Source: FEN-1350 sp964643355
Lineage (GTDB): Bacteria; Planctomycetota; Phycisphaerae; Sedimentisphaerales; Anaerohalosphaeraceae
Reading direction: 5' to 3'
DNA: 64,000 nucleotides
Assembly (NCBI GenBank): GCA_964643355.1
Contig: CAZXPW010000011.1
Span: forward strand, 1 to 64,000
The position numbers and the translations under genes were made by a program. The notes below the pieces were generated by a model. The model ran no database searches, was not told the DNA's origin, and saw nothing but the letters and a program-made list of their open reading frames with translations. This document shows, in pieces, positions 48,222 through 58,045 of the stretch (position 1 is the stretch's first letter; each line of letters starts with the position of its first letter).

Positions 48222-50975
48222 ATGCGCTCAAGAGTCCTTCGTCATCTTTGGTTGATCGTCTTATTGCTATCCTTTGCCACTGGATCGGGAACCAGCTTGG
48301 CTGGTGAGTTCGCCCTGAACTTTGACGGAAATGACGACTATGCCAACACCGGAAAGGTCGCTTCGGTTTTGGGTCTAAGCGGAAATGCCCCACGAACCGT
48401 CACCCTGTGGGTATATACACGCGCGTTCAATGGCGGCGCACCCTATCAGTTTGGAACCCTCGGAAGTTGCGGCCAGGATTTTTCCAACCGCACGATCGAT
48501 TTTAATCGTTGGAGAATTGAATATTATTGCACTTATTACGATGTTACTATAGACACCGTAAACAAATGGGTTCATTTTGCCCATGTTTTTGATGGCGCGA
48601 CGACCAGCTACTATGCAGATGGTAAGTTGGTCCTGAACTGGAATCACGGCGGGATCAACACTACGGATGGATATGCTCTCGCCTTTGGAAGATGGGGTAC
48701 GGCATACTTCAACGGAATGGTCGATGACATCCGCTTGTACAACCGCGCACTATCCGAAGCGGAAGTTCAGACGCTCGTTTACGGTGGAGATGTTGCAGAC
48801 GGTCTGATGTCCTATTGGCCGTGCGATGAAGGAACTGGCACAATTGCTGCCGACATTATCGGGGGCAATGACGCCACTTTCGTCGGCGACACTTCCTGGG
48901 TCTCCTCTGATTTGATGACTACGATTCAGCCGGATCTGCAAATTCGAACCGATAGCGAAACACTGTACCTCGGCGATGACATCCATAACAACCTCGCCGC
49001 CCAGAATAAGGGTCAGGTGACCGGTCCCGGAATGACAATGATCTACGATGTTCTCCTGCAAAACGAGCGAGTTGCCATCGATCGCATGGTTCTGCAAGCG
49101 ACCCCGGGCGACGCCAACTGGACGGTAACGATTCTGAATCTGACCGATCAGACGGATATCACCGACGCCGTCACAACCTCCGGCTGGTCAACACCGACCC
49201 TGAATGCCAAGTCCCAAATCGAATTGCAGATCCAAATCCGGCCGGCGGACGGAATGGCAACCAACGGCGCCAGCAAAGCCGTTACCTTGTCCGCCGCTTC
49301 CATGACGGATTCCTCCAAAGTCGATGCCGTCAAGGCCACCGTCACATTTCTCAAAACCCTCACGCCTTCCTTGAAGCGAACCTACACTTCCAATTCCGAC
49401 TTCGACCAAGGCCAATTGGCCGGCTTGGAACACGACACGATTCCCAATCAGCTTCAGCCGAACACCTTATCAACGACGCTGCCGTTTATCTGGGTACCCA
49501 ACAGCAATCAGGGAACCGTATCCAAAGTCAACACCGCAACCGGCCGCGAGCTGGCCCGCTATCGAACCTGCCCATCCAACCTCACCGGCCAACCGTCTCG
49601 AACCACGGTGGATCTCTATGGAAACTGCTGGGTGGCCAACCGTCAGATCGGTACTGTCGTAAAAATCGGCCTTCTGGAAAACGGCCAATTCATGGACCGG
49701 AACAACAACGGGAAAATTGAAACCTCACGAGACCTTAATGGAGACGGAGATATCGCCGGCGAAGAAATATTGCCCTGGGGTTCGGACGAATGCGTGATCT
49801 GGGAAGTTGTCGTGATTCCCGGCCGCGAAGGCACTTTTTTCCCGGGCCAGTTCACCCATATCGGATCCAATCCCAACGATCAATACTACAACGATTATTG
49901 GAATCCCGGTCCCCGTTCCGTGGCGATCGACAAGACCAACAACCTCTGGGTCGGCACTTTCAACACCCGGATGTTCTATTATGTGGAAGGATCAAGCGGC
50001 CAGATTCTCAAGTCCATTGACACATCCTCCGTCAACCATACGGCCTATGGCGCCGTGATCGACTCGAATGGAATCGTCTGGTCGTCCGGCGGAGACAAGA
50101 ACCATATCCTGCGATTGGATCCGACCACCGGAACATTCACGCGAATTGACATTCCCCACTATACTTATGGTCTTGGGTTGGACAAATTCGGACATTTGTT
50201 CGTATCCGGATGGCAAAGTTCCCGTCTGACTCGGATCAACATCAACACGGGGGCCATTGAGTGGACCAAACCCGGGATTTATGAATCTCGCGGCGTGGCC
50301 AGCACCGACGATAGCGATGTCTGGGTCGCCAATTCCGGGCCGGGGACCGTCGTTCGCTTCAGCAACGATGGTGAAATCAAGGCCACCATCCCCGTGGGAA
50401 CGACTCCGACCGGCGTATCCATCGATAATGCAGGCAAGGTCTGGGTCGTCAACAACGGCGACGAATACATCAAACGAATCGATCCGGCTACCAATACCGT
50501 TGACCTGGCCAAACGGATTATCACCGGAACCAATCATTACGGCTACAGCGACATGACCGGCATCGTATCCCGTTCGACAACCACTCGAATCGGCACTTGG
50601 AATGTCATTCATAACACCAAGCAGTTTGATTCGGAATGGGGAGTCGTCTCGTGGACGGCCGAATTGCCGCCGGCCACTTTGGCCAAGGTCCGTGCCCGCA
50701 GCTCCAATGATCGACGGAACTGGTCGCTCTGGGAGGAAATCAAGAACTTCGACGCGCTCCGTCAGACTCCGCCGGGTCGTTATCTGAATGTCGAAGTCAC
50801 CCTGCAAACCTTCAGCAACTCGGCGATCCCCATTCTGTATGATCTGACGGTAGGAGCCGGCTCGATCTGCGGAGACCTCCAACATCCCTACCCCACCGGC
50901 GACATCAATCACGACTGCACTGTGAATCTTCTGGATTTGTCGCTCTTGGCCGAAAACTGGCTCAAGAAATCGTAA
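48222..50975 (+). CDS. Secreted LamG / beta-propeller protein with C-terminal dockerin half-repeat
   Basis: 917 residues from ATG 48222 (AAGGAG six bases upstream). ATG 48156, with its own AAGGGG, would add 22 residues. Signal peptide about 1-28. Residues about 30-190 are a LamG/concanavalin-like domain (FALNFDGNDDYANTGK, VDDIRLYNRALSEAEVQ). After a beta-sandwich region, about 400-780 hold repeated propeller blades of the form WVANSGPGTVVRF and WVVNNGDEYIKRIDP. One blade insert contains two EF-hand-like loops (DRNNNGKIETSRD, DLNGDGDIAGEE). The end (GDINHDCTVNLLDLSLLAENW) is a single dockerin F-hand, common in planctomycete secreted proteins. Carbohydrate or surface binding is inferred; no catalytic site is seen. 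Confidence 0.85.
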   Translation: MRSRVLRHLWLIVLLLSFATGSGTSLAGEFALNFDGNDDYANTGKVASVLGLSGNAPRTVTLWVYTRAFNGGAPYQFGTLGSCGQDFSNRTIDFNRWRIEYYCTYYDVTIDTVNKWVHFAHVFDGATTSYYADGKLVLNWNHGGINTTDGYALAFGRWGTAYFNGMVDDIRLYNRALSEAEVQTLVYGGDVADGLMSYWPCDEGTGTIAADIIGGNDATFVGDTSWVSSDLMTTIQPDLQIRTDSETLYLGDDIHNNLAAQNKGQVTGPGMTMIYDVLLQNERVAIDRMVLQATPGDANWTVTILNLTDQTDITDAVTTSGWSTPTLNAKSQIELQIQIRPADGMATNGASKAVTLSAASMTDSSKVDAVKATVTFLKTLTPSLKRTYTSNSDFDQGQLAGLEHDTIPNQLQPNTLSTTLPFIWVPNSNQGTVSKVNTATGRELARYRTCPSNLTGQPSRTTVDLYGNCWVANRQIGTVVKIGLLENGQFMDRNNNGKIETSRDLNGDGDIAGEEILPWGSDECVIWEVVVIPGREGTFFPGQFTHIGSNPNDQYYNDYWNPGPRSVAIDKTNNLWVGTFNTRMFYYVEGSSGQILKSIDTSSVNHTAYGAVIDSNGIVWSSGGDKNHILRLDPTTGTFTRIDIPHYTYGLGLDKFGHLFVSGWQSSRLTRININTGAIEWTKPGIYESRGVASTDDSDVWVANSGPGTVVRFSNDGEIKATIPVGTTPTGVSIDNAGKVWVVNNGDEYIKRIDPATNTVDLAKRIITGTNHYGYSDMTGIVSRSTTTRIGTWNVIHNTKQFDSEWGVVSWTAELPPATLAKVRARSSNDRRNWSLWEEIKNFDALRQTPPGRYLNVEVTLQTFSNSAIPILYDLTVGAGSICGDLQHPYPTGDINHDCTVNLLDLSLLAENWLKKS

Positions 50976-50993
50976 TCTCAACAGCCCAACAAC

Positions 50994-51020
50994 AAGGGGC
51001 AACCCATGTGGTTGCCCCTT
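50994..51020 (+). terminator. Terminator between the dockerin gene and purQ
   Basis: Perfect 11-pair stem AAGGGGCAACC/GGTTGCCCCTT with a five-base loop, followed by a short T-run. It may serve both convergent genes. Confidence 0.7.
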
Positions 51021-51070
51021 TCGCTTGAGATTCCTCAACGGGATCGAATGGTGTGTCCCAATCAATGATT

Positions 51071-51868
51071 CTACAGGCGCTTCTGGGCATAGTTGACCGC
51101 ATTACGAAAGATCGTCAAGCCGTCGGGTTCCCGTTCTCCCAGGCGCGTCCAATGCGGGTGCTGGGTCCGATGGATATGGCGTTCCGGATGCGGCATCAAT
51201 CCCAGAATCCGGCCGGTCGAATCCGTCAACCCGGCGATCGAATCGACCGCTCCGTTGGGGTTGATGGGAAACCCTCCTGTTCGCCCGTCCGCATCAACAT
51301 ATCGAACGGCGATATACTTCTCATCTTGTAATCGCTTGAGAACCCCCTCATCGCGGGTGACAATCTTGCCCTCCCCATGAGCAACCGGAACACATAACCG
51401 CCGCCCTGGCGTAAGGAACACGCAACGGTCGCTGACCGGTTCTAAATAAACCCAGCGACATTCGTACTGGGGTCGGTCGTTGTCGGTGATACTCACCGGA
51501 AGTTCCGCAAAGGATCGGGATCCCACGGCCCCATCCCAACCCGGCAGAAACCCCGCCTTTAACAGAACCTGAAATCCATTACAGATGCCCAGAACAAGTT
51601 TCCCGTTTTCAACGAATCGGCGAATCGGTTCGAGGAGATGATGGACCACTTGATTGGCCAGAATCTTGCCCGCCGCGACATCGTCGCCATAACTAAATCC
51701 CCCCGGAAACACCAGAATCGCAAACGCTTCGAGCATCTCCGGCTTGTCAATTAACCGATTGATATGGACGCGCTGGGATTTTGCTCCGGCCAATTCAAAC
51801 GCATAGGCCGTTTCCTCGTCGCAATTAACCCCCGCCGCCCGCAATACCAGTACTTGCGCTGTTTCCAT
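51071..51868 (-). CDS. purQ: Phosphoribosylformylglycinamidine synthase, glutaminase subunit
   Basis: 265 residues from ATG 51868; the longer frame to 51949 would run into the end of purL. Class I glutaminase: LRAAGVNCDEETAYAFELAG, FPGGFSYGDDVAAGKILA, nucleophile Cys in GICNGFQVLLKAG and the His/Glu pair in PHPERHI. It supplies ammonia to PurL. It starts 43 bases after purL on the same strand, so purL-purQ form an operon in that order. Confidence 0.96.
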   Translation of the reverse strand: METAQVLVLRAAGVNCDEETAYAFELAGAKSQRVHINRLIDKPEMLEAFAILVFPGGFSYGDDVAAGKILANQVVHHLLEPIRRFVENGKLVLGICNGFQVLLKAGFLPGWDGAVGSRSFAELPVSITDNDRPQYECRWVYLEPVSDRCVFLTPGRRLCVPVAHGEGKIVTRDEGVLKRLQDEKYIAVRYVDADGRTGGFPINPNGAVDSIAGLTDSTGRILGLMPHPERHIHRTQHPHWTRLGEREPDGLTIFRNAVNYAQKRL

Positions 51869-51911
51869 TGTAATTCCCGAAACATTCAAGATTGACCATG
51901 CAATCGCTATT

Positions 51912-54785
51912 TCATCCGATTTTGTTTTGCCAGGCGTTCCGGATCGCATCCAGGCCGGTCCGGATCAGAATCGTTCCACCCTGCCGGATCGTCAGATGCG
52001 ATTCCTCAACCACCCGACCGACCTGTCCAAATGGCAAATTCAGCATGAGTCGCGCAAAGGCGTCATACTTGTCGGCGGGCACTTCGACCACATACCGCCC
52101 GTTGGACTCGCTGAATAGTCGCATATCAGCCCGGATACAATCCTCGCTGCAGGGCAGGCCCCGCAGATCCGCATCGATTCCCAGATCACCGGCCAACGCC
52201 ATCTCAGCCAGGGCCACCGCCAGCCCCCCTTCCGAGCAATCATGGCAACTCACGGCCACACCTTGGATAATCGCCTGATGTATCCGCTTTGCCGTTTCAG
52301 CCGAACGCAAGATTTCCACACCCGGGACATTCGCTCCCAATTCGCCGTGAAGTCGATAATAATGCGATCCGCCCAGCTCGTTCTTCGTGCATCCCACAAC
52401 AAACAGCCAGTTACCCGCCCGCTTGACATCCATCGTGACACACTGATGGATATCATCCACAATTCCCAGCCCGCTGATCAGCAGCGTCGCCGGGATCGCA
52501 ATCCGGCTACCATCTTCGCAACGAAACTCGTTGTTGAGCGAATCCTTCCCGGAGATGAATGGCGTCGAATACCCGATCGCGGCATCGTAGCAGGCCTGGG
52601 CAGCCCGTACCAGCGACCCCATCGTTTCCGGCCGATTGCAGTCGCCCCAGCAGAAATTGTCCAAGATCGCGATCCGGTCCGGCCGGGTACCAACGCAGAT
52701 CAGATTGCGGATTGCCTCGTCGATACCGGACAAGGCCATCCAATAGGGATCGATATCTCCATACATCGGATTCATCCCGCAGGCGATCGCCACTCCCCGG
52801 GCGCTGGTCAGTTTCGGCCGGATCACCGCCGCATCTGAAGGTCCGTCGTGTCGCGCTCCGACCAGCGGCTTGACCACGCTGCCACCCTGAACCTCATGAT
52901 CGTATTGACGGATCACCCATTCCTTGCTGGCCACATTCCATGAACCCAAAATCGCCAGCAAGTCGCTCGAATAGTCGTTTTTGATCGGCAGACTCGGTTC
53001 ATAAAGTTTGGGGGTTCTCCACACGGCCTTTCGTGTCTGCTTGCCGATCCCCTCATGCAAAAATTCCATTTCCAACCGGCCGACTTCCGTGCCCTGATAC
53101 CGCAAGACAAGCTGCCGATCGCCGGTGAATCGCCCGATAACGGTGGCCTCGACATCTTCCGACGAAAACAATTCCAGAATCCGGTCGGCATTCTCCGGCG
53201 GTACGGAAATCACCATCCGCTCCTGGGCCTCGCTGATCCAGATCTCCGTATAATTCAACCCCGCATATTTCAGCGGAACCTTGTCCAAATCAACCTCCGC
53301 TCCCAATTCGGCGCCCATTTCCCCAACGGCACTGCTCAGACCCCCGGCTCCGCAGTCGGTAATGGCCGAATACAAACCTCGGTCCCGCGCCTGCAGGAGA
53401 ACATCGAGCATCTTTTTTTCGGTGATTGCATTCCCGATCTGCACCGCGTGCGAAAAAATCTGATCGTGCTCGTGCGTCATCTCGCCGCTGGAAAAAGTCG
53501 CTCCGTGAATGCCGTCACGACCCGTGCGGCCTCCCACAACCACCACCAGATCGCCCACCTTGGGGTGCTTAAACGCCTGATCCCGAGGAATCAATCCAAG
53601 ATTTCCGCAGAATACCAGCGGATTGGCGATGTATCGCTTGTCGAAATAGATCGCCCCATTCACCGTGGGAATTCCCATCCGGTTTCCATAATCGCGCACG
53701 CCGCTGACCACGCCTCGCATGATTCTGCGCGGATGCAATACGCCGCGCGGAACTTCGGACATCGGGGTATCCGGCGGCGCAAAACAGAAAATATCCGTAT
53801 TGGCGATCGGTTTTGCCCCCATCCCGGTTCCCATCGGATCGCGAATCACCCCACCGATGCCCGTCGCCGCCCCTCCATACGGATCCAGAGCCGACGGGTG
53901 GTTGTGCGTTTCAACCTTAAAACAAACGGCGTCTTTGTCATCGAATTCAATGACCCCGGCATTGTCGGAAAAGACCGAGATACACCACGGCTTGGCCAGT
54001 TCCTGCGTGCCGCGAAACACCGTTTCTTTCAGCAGATTGCCGAAATGAATCTGGCGGCCGTCCAAGTCCATTTCCACTCGGCTCTTGAGCGTTTTATGCA
54101 CACAGTGCTCGCTCCAGGTCTGCGCCAGAGTTTCCAGCTCGATATCCCGCGGATCTCGTCCGAGCCGCTGGAAATAGGCCTGGATCGTCCGCATTTCCGC
54201 GGCGGTCAAAAACAAATCCATTTTCTTGCTGACCTGCAGCAATCCCTCATCGTCCAGATTCAGAATCGGGATCTCCCTCAGTTGCATTTTGTAGGGCCGT
54301 ATGTGGGGGCTGGGCGGCTCGGCGTCGGCGCCGAAGATCACTTCTTCGATGCAGTCGTTGGCCAGATTCCGCGCAATCAGATCCCGCTGACTGTCCGTAA
54401 TCGAACCCAGAACCACATACTTCCGTGCCGTTCGTACAAAGGCGTTCGGCACGCCCATATCCCTCAGCGCCATGACCACCGACTCGGCCACCGGATCGGT
54501 TACGCCGCTTTTCAGATGTACTTCGATGATCGACGCAGCTATCGGTCCGGCCGGTATCGCACTGCGGCCGATGTAATAGTCCTGGCATACCCTATCCGTC
54601 AGCAACTCTTCCGCCACACGCTTGGCCATTGCCGCGTCCATTTCGGCCTCGATCAAATACACTTGCGCCGATACAACCGCCTCTATGGCGGGAATCCCCA
54701 ATTCTCGTAGCTCATCCCGCACAGACAGGCCGCGCGCATCCGCAAAACCTTTGCGGCTTGATACCTCTATCCGCCACTGATTCAC
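51912..54785 (-). CDS. purL: Phosphoribosylformylglycinamidine synthase, PurS-PurS-PurL fusion
   Basis: 957 residues from GTG 54785, GAGGAA seven bases upstream; about 200 longer than stand-alone PurL. The first 165 residues consist of two PurS-like repeats (RIEVSSRKGFADARGLSVRD...LIEAEMD and IIEVHLKSGVTDPVAESVVM...ALRDMG). Then comes the PurL core: LAQTWSEHCVHKT, VCFKVETHNHPSALDPYGGA, GVISGVRDYGNRMG-like GVVSGVRDYGNRMGIP, GGRTGRDGIHGATFSSGEM, and DCSEGGLAVALAEM. It makes FGAM from FGAR, ATP and PurQ-derived ammonia. The fusion explains why no purS gene is present. Confidence 0.95.
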   Translation of the reverse strand: MNQWRIEVSSRKGFADARGLSVRDELRELGIPAIEAVVSAQVYLIEAEMDAAMAKRVAEELLTDRVCQDYYIGRSAIPAGPIAASIIEVHLKSGVTDPVAESVVMALRDMGVPNAFVRTARKYVVLGSITDSQRDLIARNLANDCIEEVIFGADAEPPSPHIRPYKMQLREIPILNLDDEGLLQVSKKMDLFLTAAEMRTIQAYFQRLGRDPRDIELETLAQTWSEHCVHKTLKSRVEMDLDGRQIHFGNLLKETVFRGTQELAKPWCISVFSDNAGVIEFDDKDAVCFKVETHNHPSALDPYGGAATGIGGVIRDPMGTGMGAKPIANTDIFCFAPPDTPMSEVPRGVLHPRRIMRGVVSGVRDYGNRMGIPTVNGAIYFDKRYIANPLVFCGNLGLIPRDQAFKHPKVGDLVVVVGGRTGRDGIHGATFSSGEMTHEHDQIFSHAVQIGNAITEKKMLDVLLQARDRGLYSAITDCGAGGLSSAVGEMGAELGAEVDLDKVPLKYAGLNYTEIWISEAQERMVISVPPENADRILELFSSEDVEATVIGRFTGDRQLVLRYQGTEVGRLEMEFLHEGIGKQTRKAVWRTPKLYEPSLPIKNDYSSDLLAILGSWNVASKEWVIRQYDHEVQGGSVVKPLVGARHDGPSDAAVIRPKLTSARGVAIACGMNPMYGDIDPYWMALSGIDEAIRNLICVGTRPDRIAILDNFCWGDCNRPETMGSLVRAAQACYDAAIGYSTPFISGKDSLNNEFRCEDGSRIAIPATLLISGLGIVDDIHQCVTMDVKRAGNWLFVVGCTKNELGGSHYYRLHGELGANVPGVEILRSAETAKRIHQAIIQGVAVSCHDCSEGGLAVALAEMALAGDLGIDADLRGLPCSEDCIRADMRLFSESNGRYVVEVPADKYDAFARLMLNLPFGQVGRVVEESHLTIRQGGTILIRTGLDAIRNAWQNKIG

Positions 54786-54949
54786 GATCGTTCCTCGTCA
54801 GGAATTGGAAAAAATAATTACGGAAAGACAACAAGATAGCAATGCCGCTCACGAAATGCAACTCTAACCTGAAATGGCGAAAGGTCGAAGGTCGGATTTC
54901 GTCAGAGCCCCCCTGCCGTGGAAAACAAAAGGGAAAAACAGTCGGTTCC

Positions 54950-56296
54950 TCAATCCGCCCAGCCGAATATTCTTTTGATCCACAGAAGGGTCTGGTCCGG
55001 CCGGGTAAACGCCGTTATGAGCCATGGGAACAGCATATAGAGTCCAATGCTGACCACATACGAAGGCACAAATAAAAACATGGCCTTGAAGACCGTTTTC
55101 ATCGGCACATCTTTGGCAATGCCGGCCACGACATACATCGTCGCGGCCACCGGCGGCGTAATTGCACCCATGGTCGTAATCACCGTCAGGACCACGCCGA
55201 ACCACAAGGGATCATACTGAAGTTTTTCCGCCAACGGAAAAAAGATCGGAATCGTAAGAATCAACAGGGCCAGCGCATCCATGATCATACCGCCGATCAT
55301 ATAGATCACAAAGATCACGATCAGGATCGCCGCGGGAGGAACCGGTAATCTCGCGGCCCAATCGGCCAACTCTCGGGGCAATTGCGTTACGGCCAAAAAC
55401 TTACCGAAGATAAACGCACCGGCAACAATCATCAGAACCATACTGGTGGCGACCAAAGTATCCTGAATCGAGGACTTGAGGACCGTCCAATTCATCTTGC
55501 CTTGGAGGGCCGCAATAACGATCGCGAAAAACGAACCGATCGCTCCGGCCTCACTGGGCGTAAACCATCCCCGATAGAGGCCAACAATCACCAGAACAAA
55601 TAAAAGGATCATCTCAAAAGCGCCGGGCAAGGCCGCAAACCGCTGTTTCCAAGTGGCCTTAGCTCCGGCCGGACCCCATCCGGGACGAATCTTACACAAC
55701 ACCCAAACCGAGCACACCATGGCCACGGTTAAAACCAGTCCCGCGCCAAAACCCCCGTAGAACAACTTGGCAATCGACTGGTTGGAATACAATCCGATCA
55801 CAATCAGGACCACGCTGGGAGGGATCACTACGCCAAGCGTGGACCCAGCGCCGACGGATCCGACACTGAGCATCGGGTGATAGCCGTACTTTTTCATCTC
55901 CGGCAGGACGACCGTCGCCATCGTCGCGGCCGTGGCGGTATTGGAACCGCAGATCGTCGCAAAAGCCGCGCAAGCCATCACCGAAGCCGCCGCCAGTCCT
56001 CCACGAATATGCCCTACCCAGGCATAGGCAGCTTCAAAGAGCTTGCGGCTGACGCCGGCGTAAAATGCAATCTGCCCCATGAACACAAACAATGGAATCA
56101 CCGTCATTCCATACGAAGAAAATGTCGCCCATACCTCGTTGCCGACCATTGATAAGGCGGCATCCCATGACATGACATACCAATACCCTGCAAATCCCAC
56201 CAGAGCCATGGCAAATCCGACCGGCATGCCCAGGACAAACAAGACTAGGAGTAACACGACAATACCCATAATCCCGATCATCGCGGTTGCGCTCAT
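54950..56296 (-). CDS. dctM: TRAP transporter large permease (DctM)
   Basis: 448 residues, about 12 hydrophobic segments. DctM marks: LFVLGMPVGFAMALVGF, PLFVFMGQIAFYAGVS, ASVMACAAFATICGSNTATAATMATVVLP, GSVGAGSTLGVVIPPS and a late MIMDALALLILTIPIFFP. It overlaps the dctQ stop by four bases. TRAP systems import carboxylates using a Na+ gradient; the operon partners suggest an aryl acid. Confidence 0.94.
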   Translation of the reverse strand: MSATAMIGIMGIVVLLLVLFVLGMPVGFAMALVGFAGYWYVMSWDAALSMVGNEVWATFSSYGMTVIPLFVFMGQIAFYAGVSRKLFEAAYAWVGHIRGGLAAASVMACAAFATICGSNTATAATMATVVLPEMKKYGYHPMLSVGSVGAGSTLGVVIPPSVVLIVIGLYSNQSIAKLFYGGFGAGLVLTVAMVCSVWVLCKIRPGWGPAGAKATWKQRFAALPGAFEMILLFVLVIVGLYRGWFTPSEAGAIGSFFAIVIAALQGKMNWTVLKSSIQDTLVATSMVLMIVAGAFIFGKFLAVTQLPRELADWAARLPVPPAAILIVIFVIYMIGGMIMDALALLILTIPIFFPLAEKLQYDPLWFGVVLTVITTMGAITPPVAATMYVVAGIAKDVPMKTVFKAMFLFVPSYVVSIGLYMLFPWLITAFTRPDQTLLWIKRIFGWAD

Positions 56297-56784
56297 TTCG
56301 GGGTCTCCTTTTGGCCGGACAGGTCATGGATCAGATCGGCGGCAAAAAGTAAACCCAGTACCACAAATCCCACGGCTACGCCAAAGGCAAACGGATAATA
56401 CCGGAGCAGCAGGGTTTCGGAAACCTCACCTGTCGCGTAGAAAGTCCAGCCCTTGATACTGACTTGCCAGACGGCAATCCCCACAATCAGGATACAGACA
56501 AGGTAATTGAGGGCATGGATGATCCTCCGGATCGGATCGGAATAGGCGTTGACCAGGATATCCACCCGGAGATGGGCCTTTTTGACCTGAGCATGGGCCA
56601 GACCGCAAGTGATCACGATCGCTCCGCAGTATCCCATCAGTTCATAAACACCGGAAATACTGCGGAGAAACGGCCGCATTCCGATATTGTAACAGGTCAA
56701 CCCCAACATCGTCAGCAGGAAGAATCCGCCGGCGAACAACAACAGGGACAACAATATCCGATTCAGATAATCCAATACTTTCAT
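56293..56784 (-). CDS. dctQ: TRAP transporter small permease (DctQ)
   Basis: 163 residues from ATG 56784 (AAGAGA just upstream; the longer frame to 56862 is rejected). Four hydrophobic segments; GVYELMGYCGAIVITCGLAHAQVKKAHLRVDI is the typical DctQ core. A 175-base gap without a visible gene separates it from dctP. Confidence 0.92.
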   Translation of the reverse strand: MKVLDYLNRILLSLLLFAGGFFLLTMLGLTCYNIGMRPFLRSISGVYELMGYCGAIVITCGLAHAQVKKAHLRVDILVNAYSDPIRRIIHALNYLVCILIVGIAVWQVSIKGWTFYATGEVSETLLLRYYPFAFGVAVGFVVLGLLFAADLIHDLSGQKETPK

Positions 56785-56959
56785 GATTTCTCTTGCCAAG
56801 CCGAAGATCAAATCGATAGGCCGGCCATCTCTTTGCCGATGCCGACCCGGATCGATTTGCATCCAGCTCGCTAAGAAGCTCTATCTTTACGAGCCATAAC
56901 CTCGTTATTGACACTGAAAATGGCCATTTTCGTCGGTATTGTTATAGGCCCTAAGGCAG

Positions 56960-57985
56960 TTATCGGGCTTTGGCGTATTTTTCGGTCAGCGCCATGATGT
57001 CGGCCAAAATCTGTTCGGCCGGCAGGTTGGCCTTCTTGGCGTCCTCGATCCACCTGGTCTTGAGACTTTCCAGGGGTTTGTTCCACTCCGCCAACTGTTC
57101 CGGCGAAAGAGGGATGATCTCGACGCCCTGTCCTTTGGACCATTCCAGCGATTCCTTGACATGTTTATCCATATAATCGCCGGTCCATTCGCATTGCTCC
57201 CGGGCCAGATCGTCCATCACCTTTTGGACATCCGCAGGAAGAGCATCCCAGGCCTTCTGGTTCATCACCACCGCAAATGGATAGATCACCGTCTCGGTCA
57301 AGGTCACATACTTGCACAGCTCGGCAAACTTGAAATCCATCATCACTTCCGCCGAGGTGTACAAACCCTGTACGACGCCCTTCTGCAGAGCGTCCGGCGT
57401 TTCGCTCATCGGCATCCCCGACGCCTCGGCGCCCCAGGCCTTGAGCACCTCGACCGCTCCGCCCGACGCCCGCAACATCTGACCCTTGACTTCAGCGAGC
57501 GTACGAATCGGCTTTTTGCTCATGATGTTCGACGGCGCCGTCGCGAACATCGTTAAAACCTTGACCTTGGCAAAGGACTCCGGTTTGTACTTGTTATACA
57601 AATCCCACAGCACCAGCGATCCGACTTTGGCATTGGGAATCCCCAGCGGAAGGGCCGTGGCATTTTCAAAGACAAACCGTCCCGGCTGATACGCCATGCA
57701 CAAACAGCCGATATCCGCCTGTCCGGCGATCACGCCGTCGATCATTCCCTTGGCGTCCAGTAGCGTGCCGCCCGGAAAGGTGTCGATCTGAACCTTGCCG
57801 TTGGTGCGCTTCTGGACTTCCTCTTTCCATCGTTCCATCTGCACGCACGGAAAAGTCGGCGCCGGAGGGAAATTGGCGTACTTGAGTTTGATAACGGCTT
57901 GCTGGGTCGGCTCTTTTTTGCCACACCCGACCGTCAATCCCATCGCCGCCACCATTACAATTAACAATATCCATTTTGCCTTCAT
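56960..57985 (-). CDS. dctP: TRAP transporter substrate-binding lipoprotein (DctP)
   Basis: 341 residues from ATG 57985 with GGAGG eight bases upstream. Lipoprotein signal ending LTVGC. Mature part: LKYANFPPAPTFPCVQMERW, KVQIDTFPGGTLLDAKGMIDGV, ADIGCLCMAYQPGRF (where an Arg binds the carboxylate in the family), IRTLAEVKGQMLRASG and GLYTSAEVMMDFKFAELC. The ligand is a carboxylate; arylacetate is suggested by the adjacent ligase and ior genes but not shown. Confidence 0.93.
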   Translation of the reverse strand: MKAKWILLIVMVAAMGLTVGCGKKEPTQQAVIKLKYANFPPAPTFPCVQMERWKEEVQKRTNGKVQIDTFPGGTLLDAKGMIDGVIAGQADIGCLCMAYQPGRFVFENATALPLGIPNAKVGSLVLWDLYNKYKPESFAKVKVLTMFATAPSNIMSKKPIRTLAEVKGQMLRASGGAVEVLKAWGAEASGMPMSETPDALQKGVVQGLYTSAEVMMDFKFAELCKYVTLTETVIYPFAVVMNQKAWDALPADVQKVMDDLAREQCEWTGDYMDKHVKESLEWSKGQGVEIIPLSPEQLAEWNKPLESLKTRWIEDAKKANLPAEQILADIMALTEKYAKAR

Positions 57986-58045
57986 TGTTCTTGCCTCCGC
58001 TAAATAGAGTTTCGGTTCCAACCTCCGGTTTGTTTTCATGGATTA

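Noticed and set aside
53055..54710. 551-codon plus-strand frame opposite purL
   Set aside because: Arg/His-rich mirror translation of a conserved enzyme gene.
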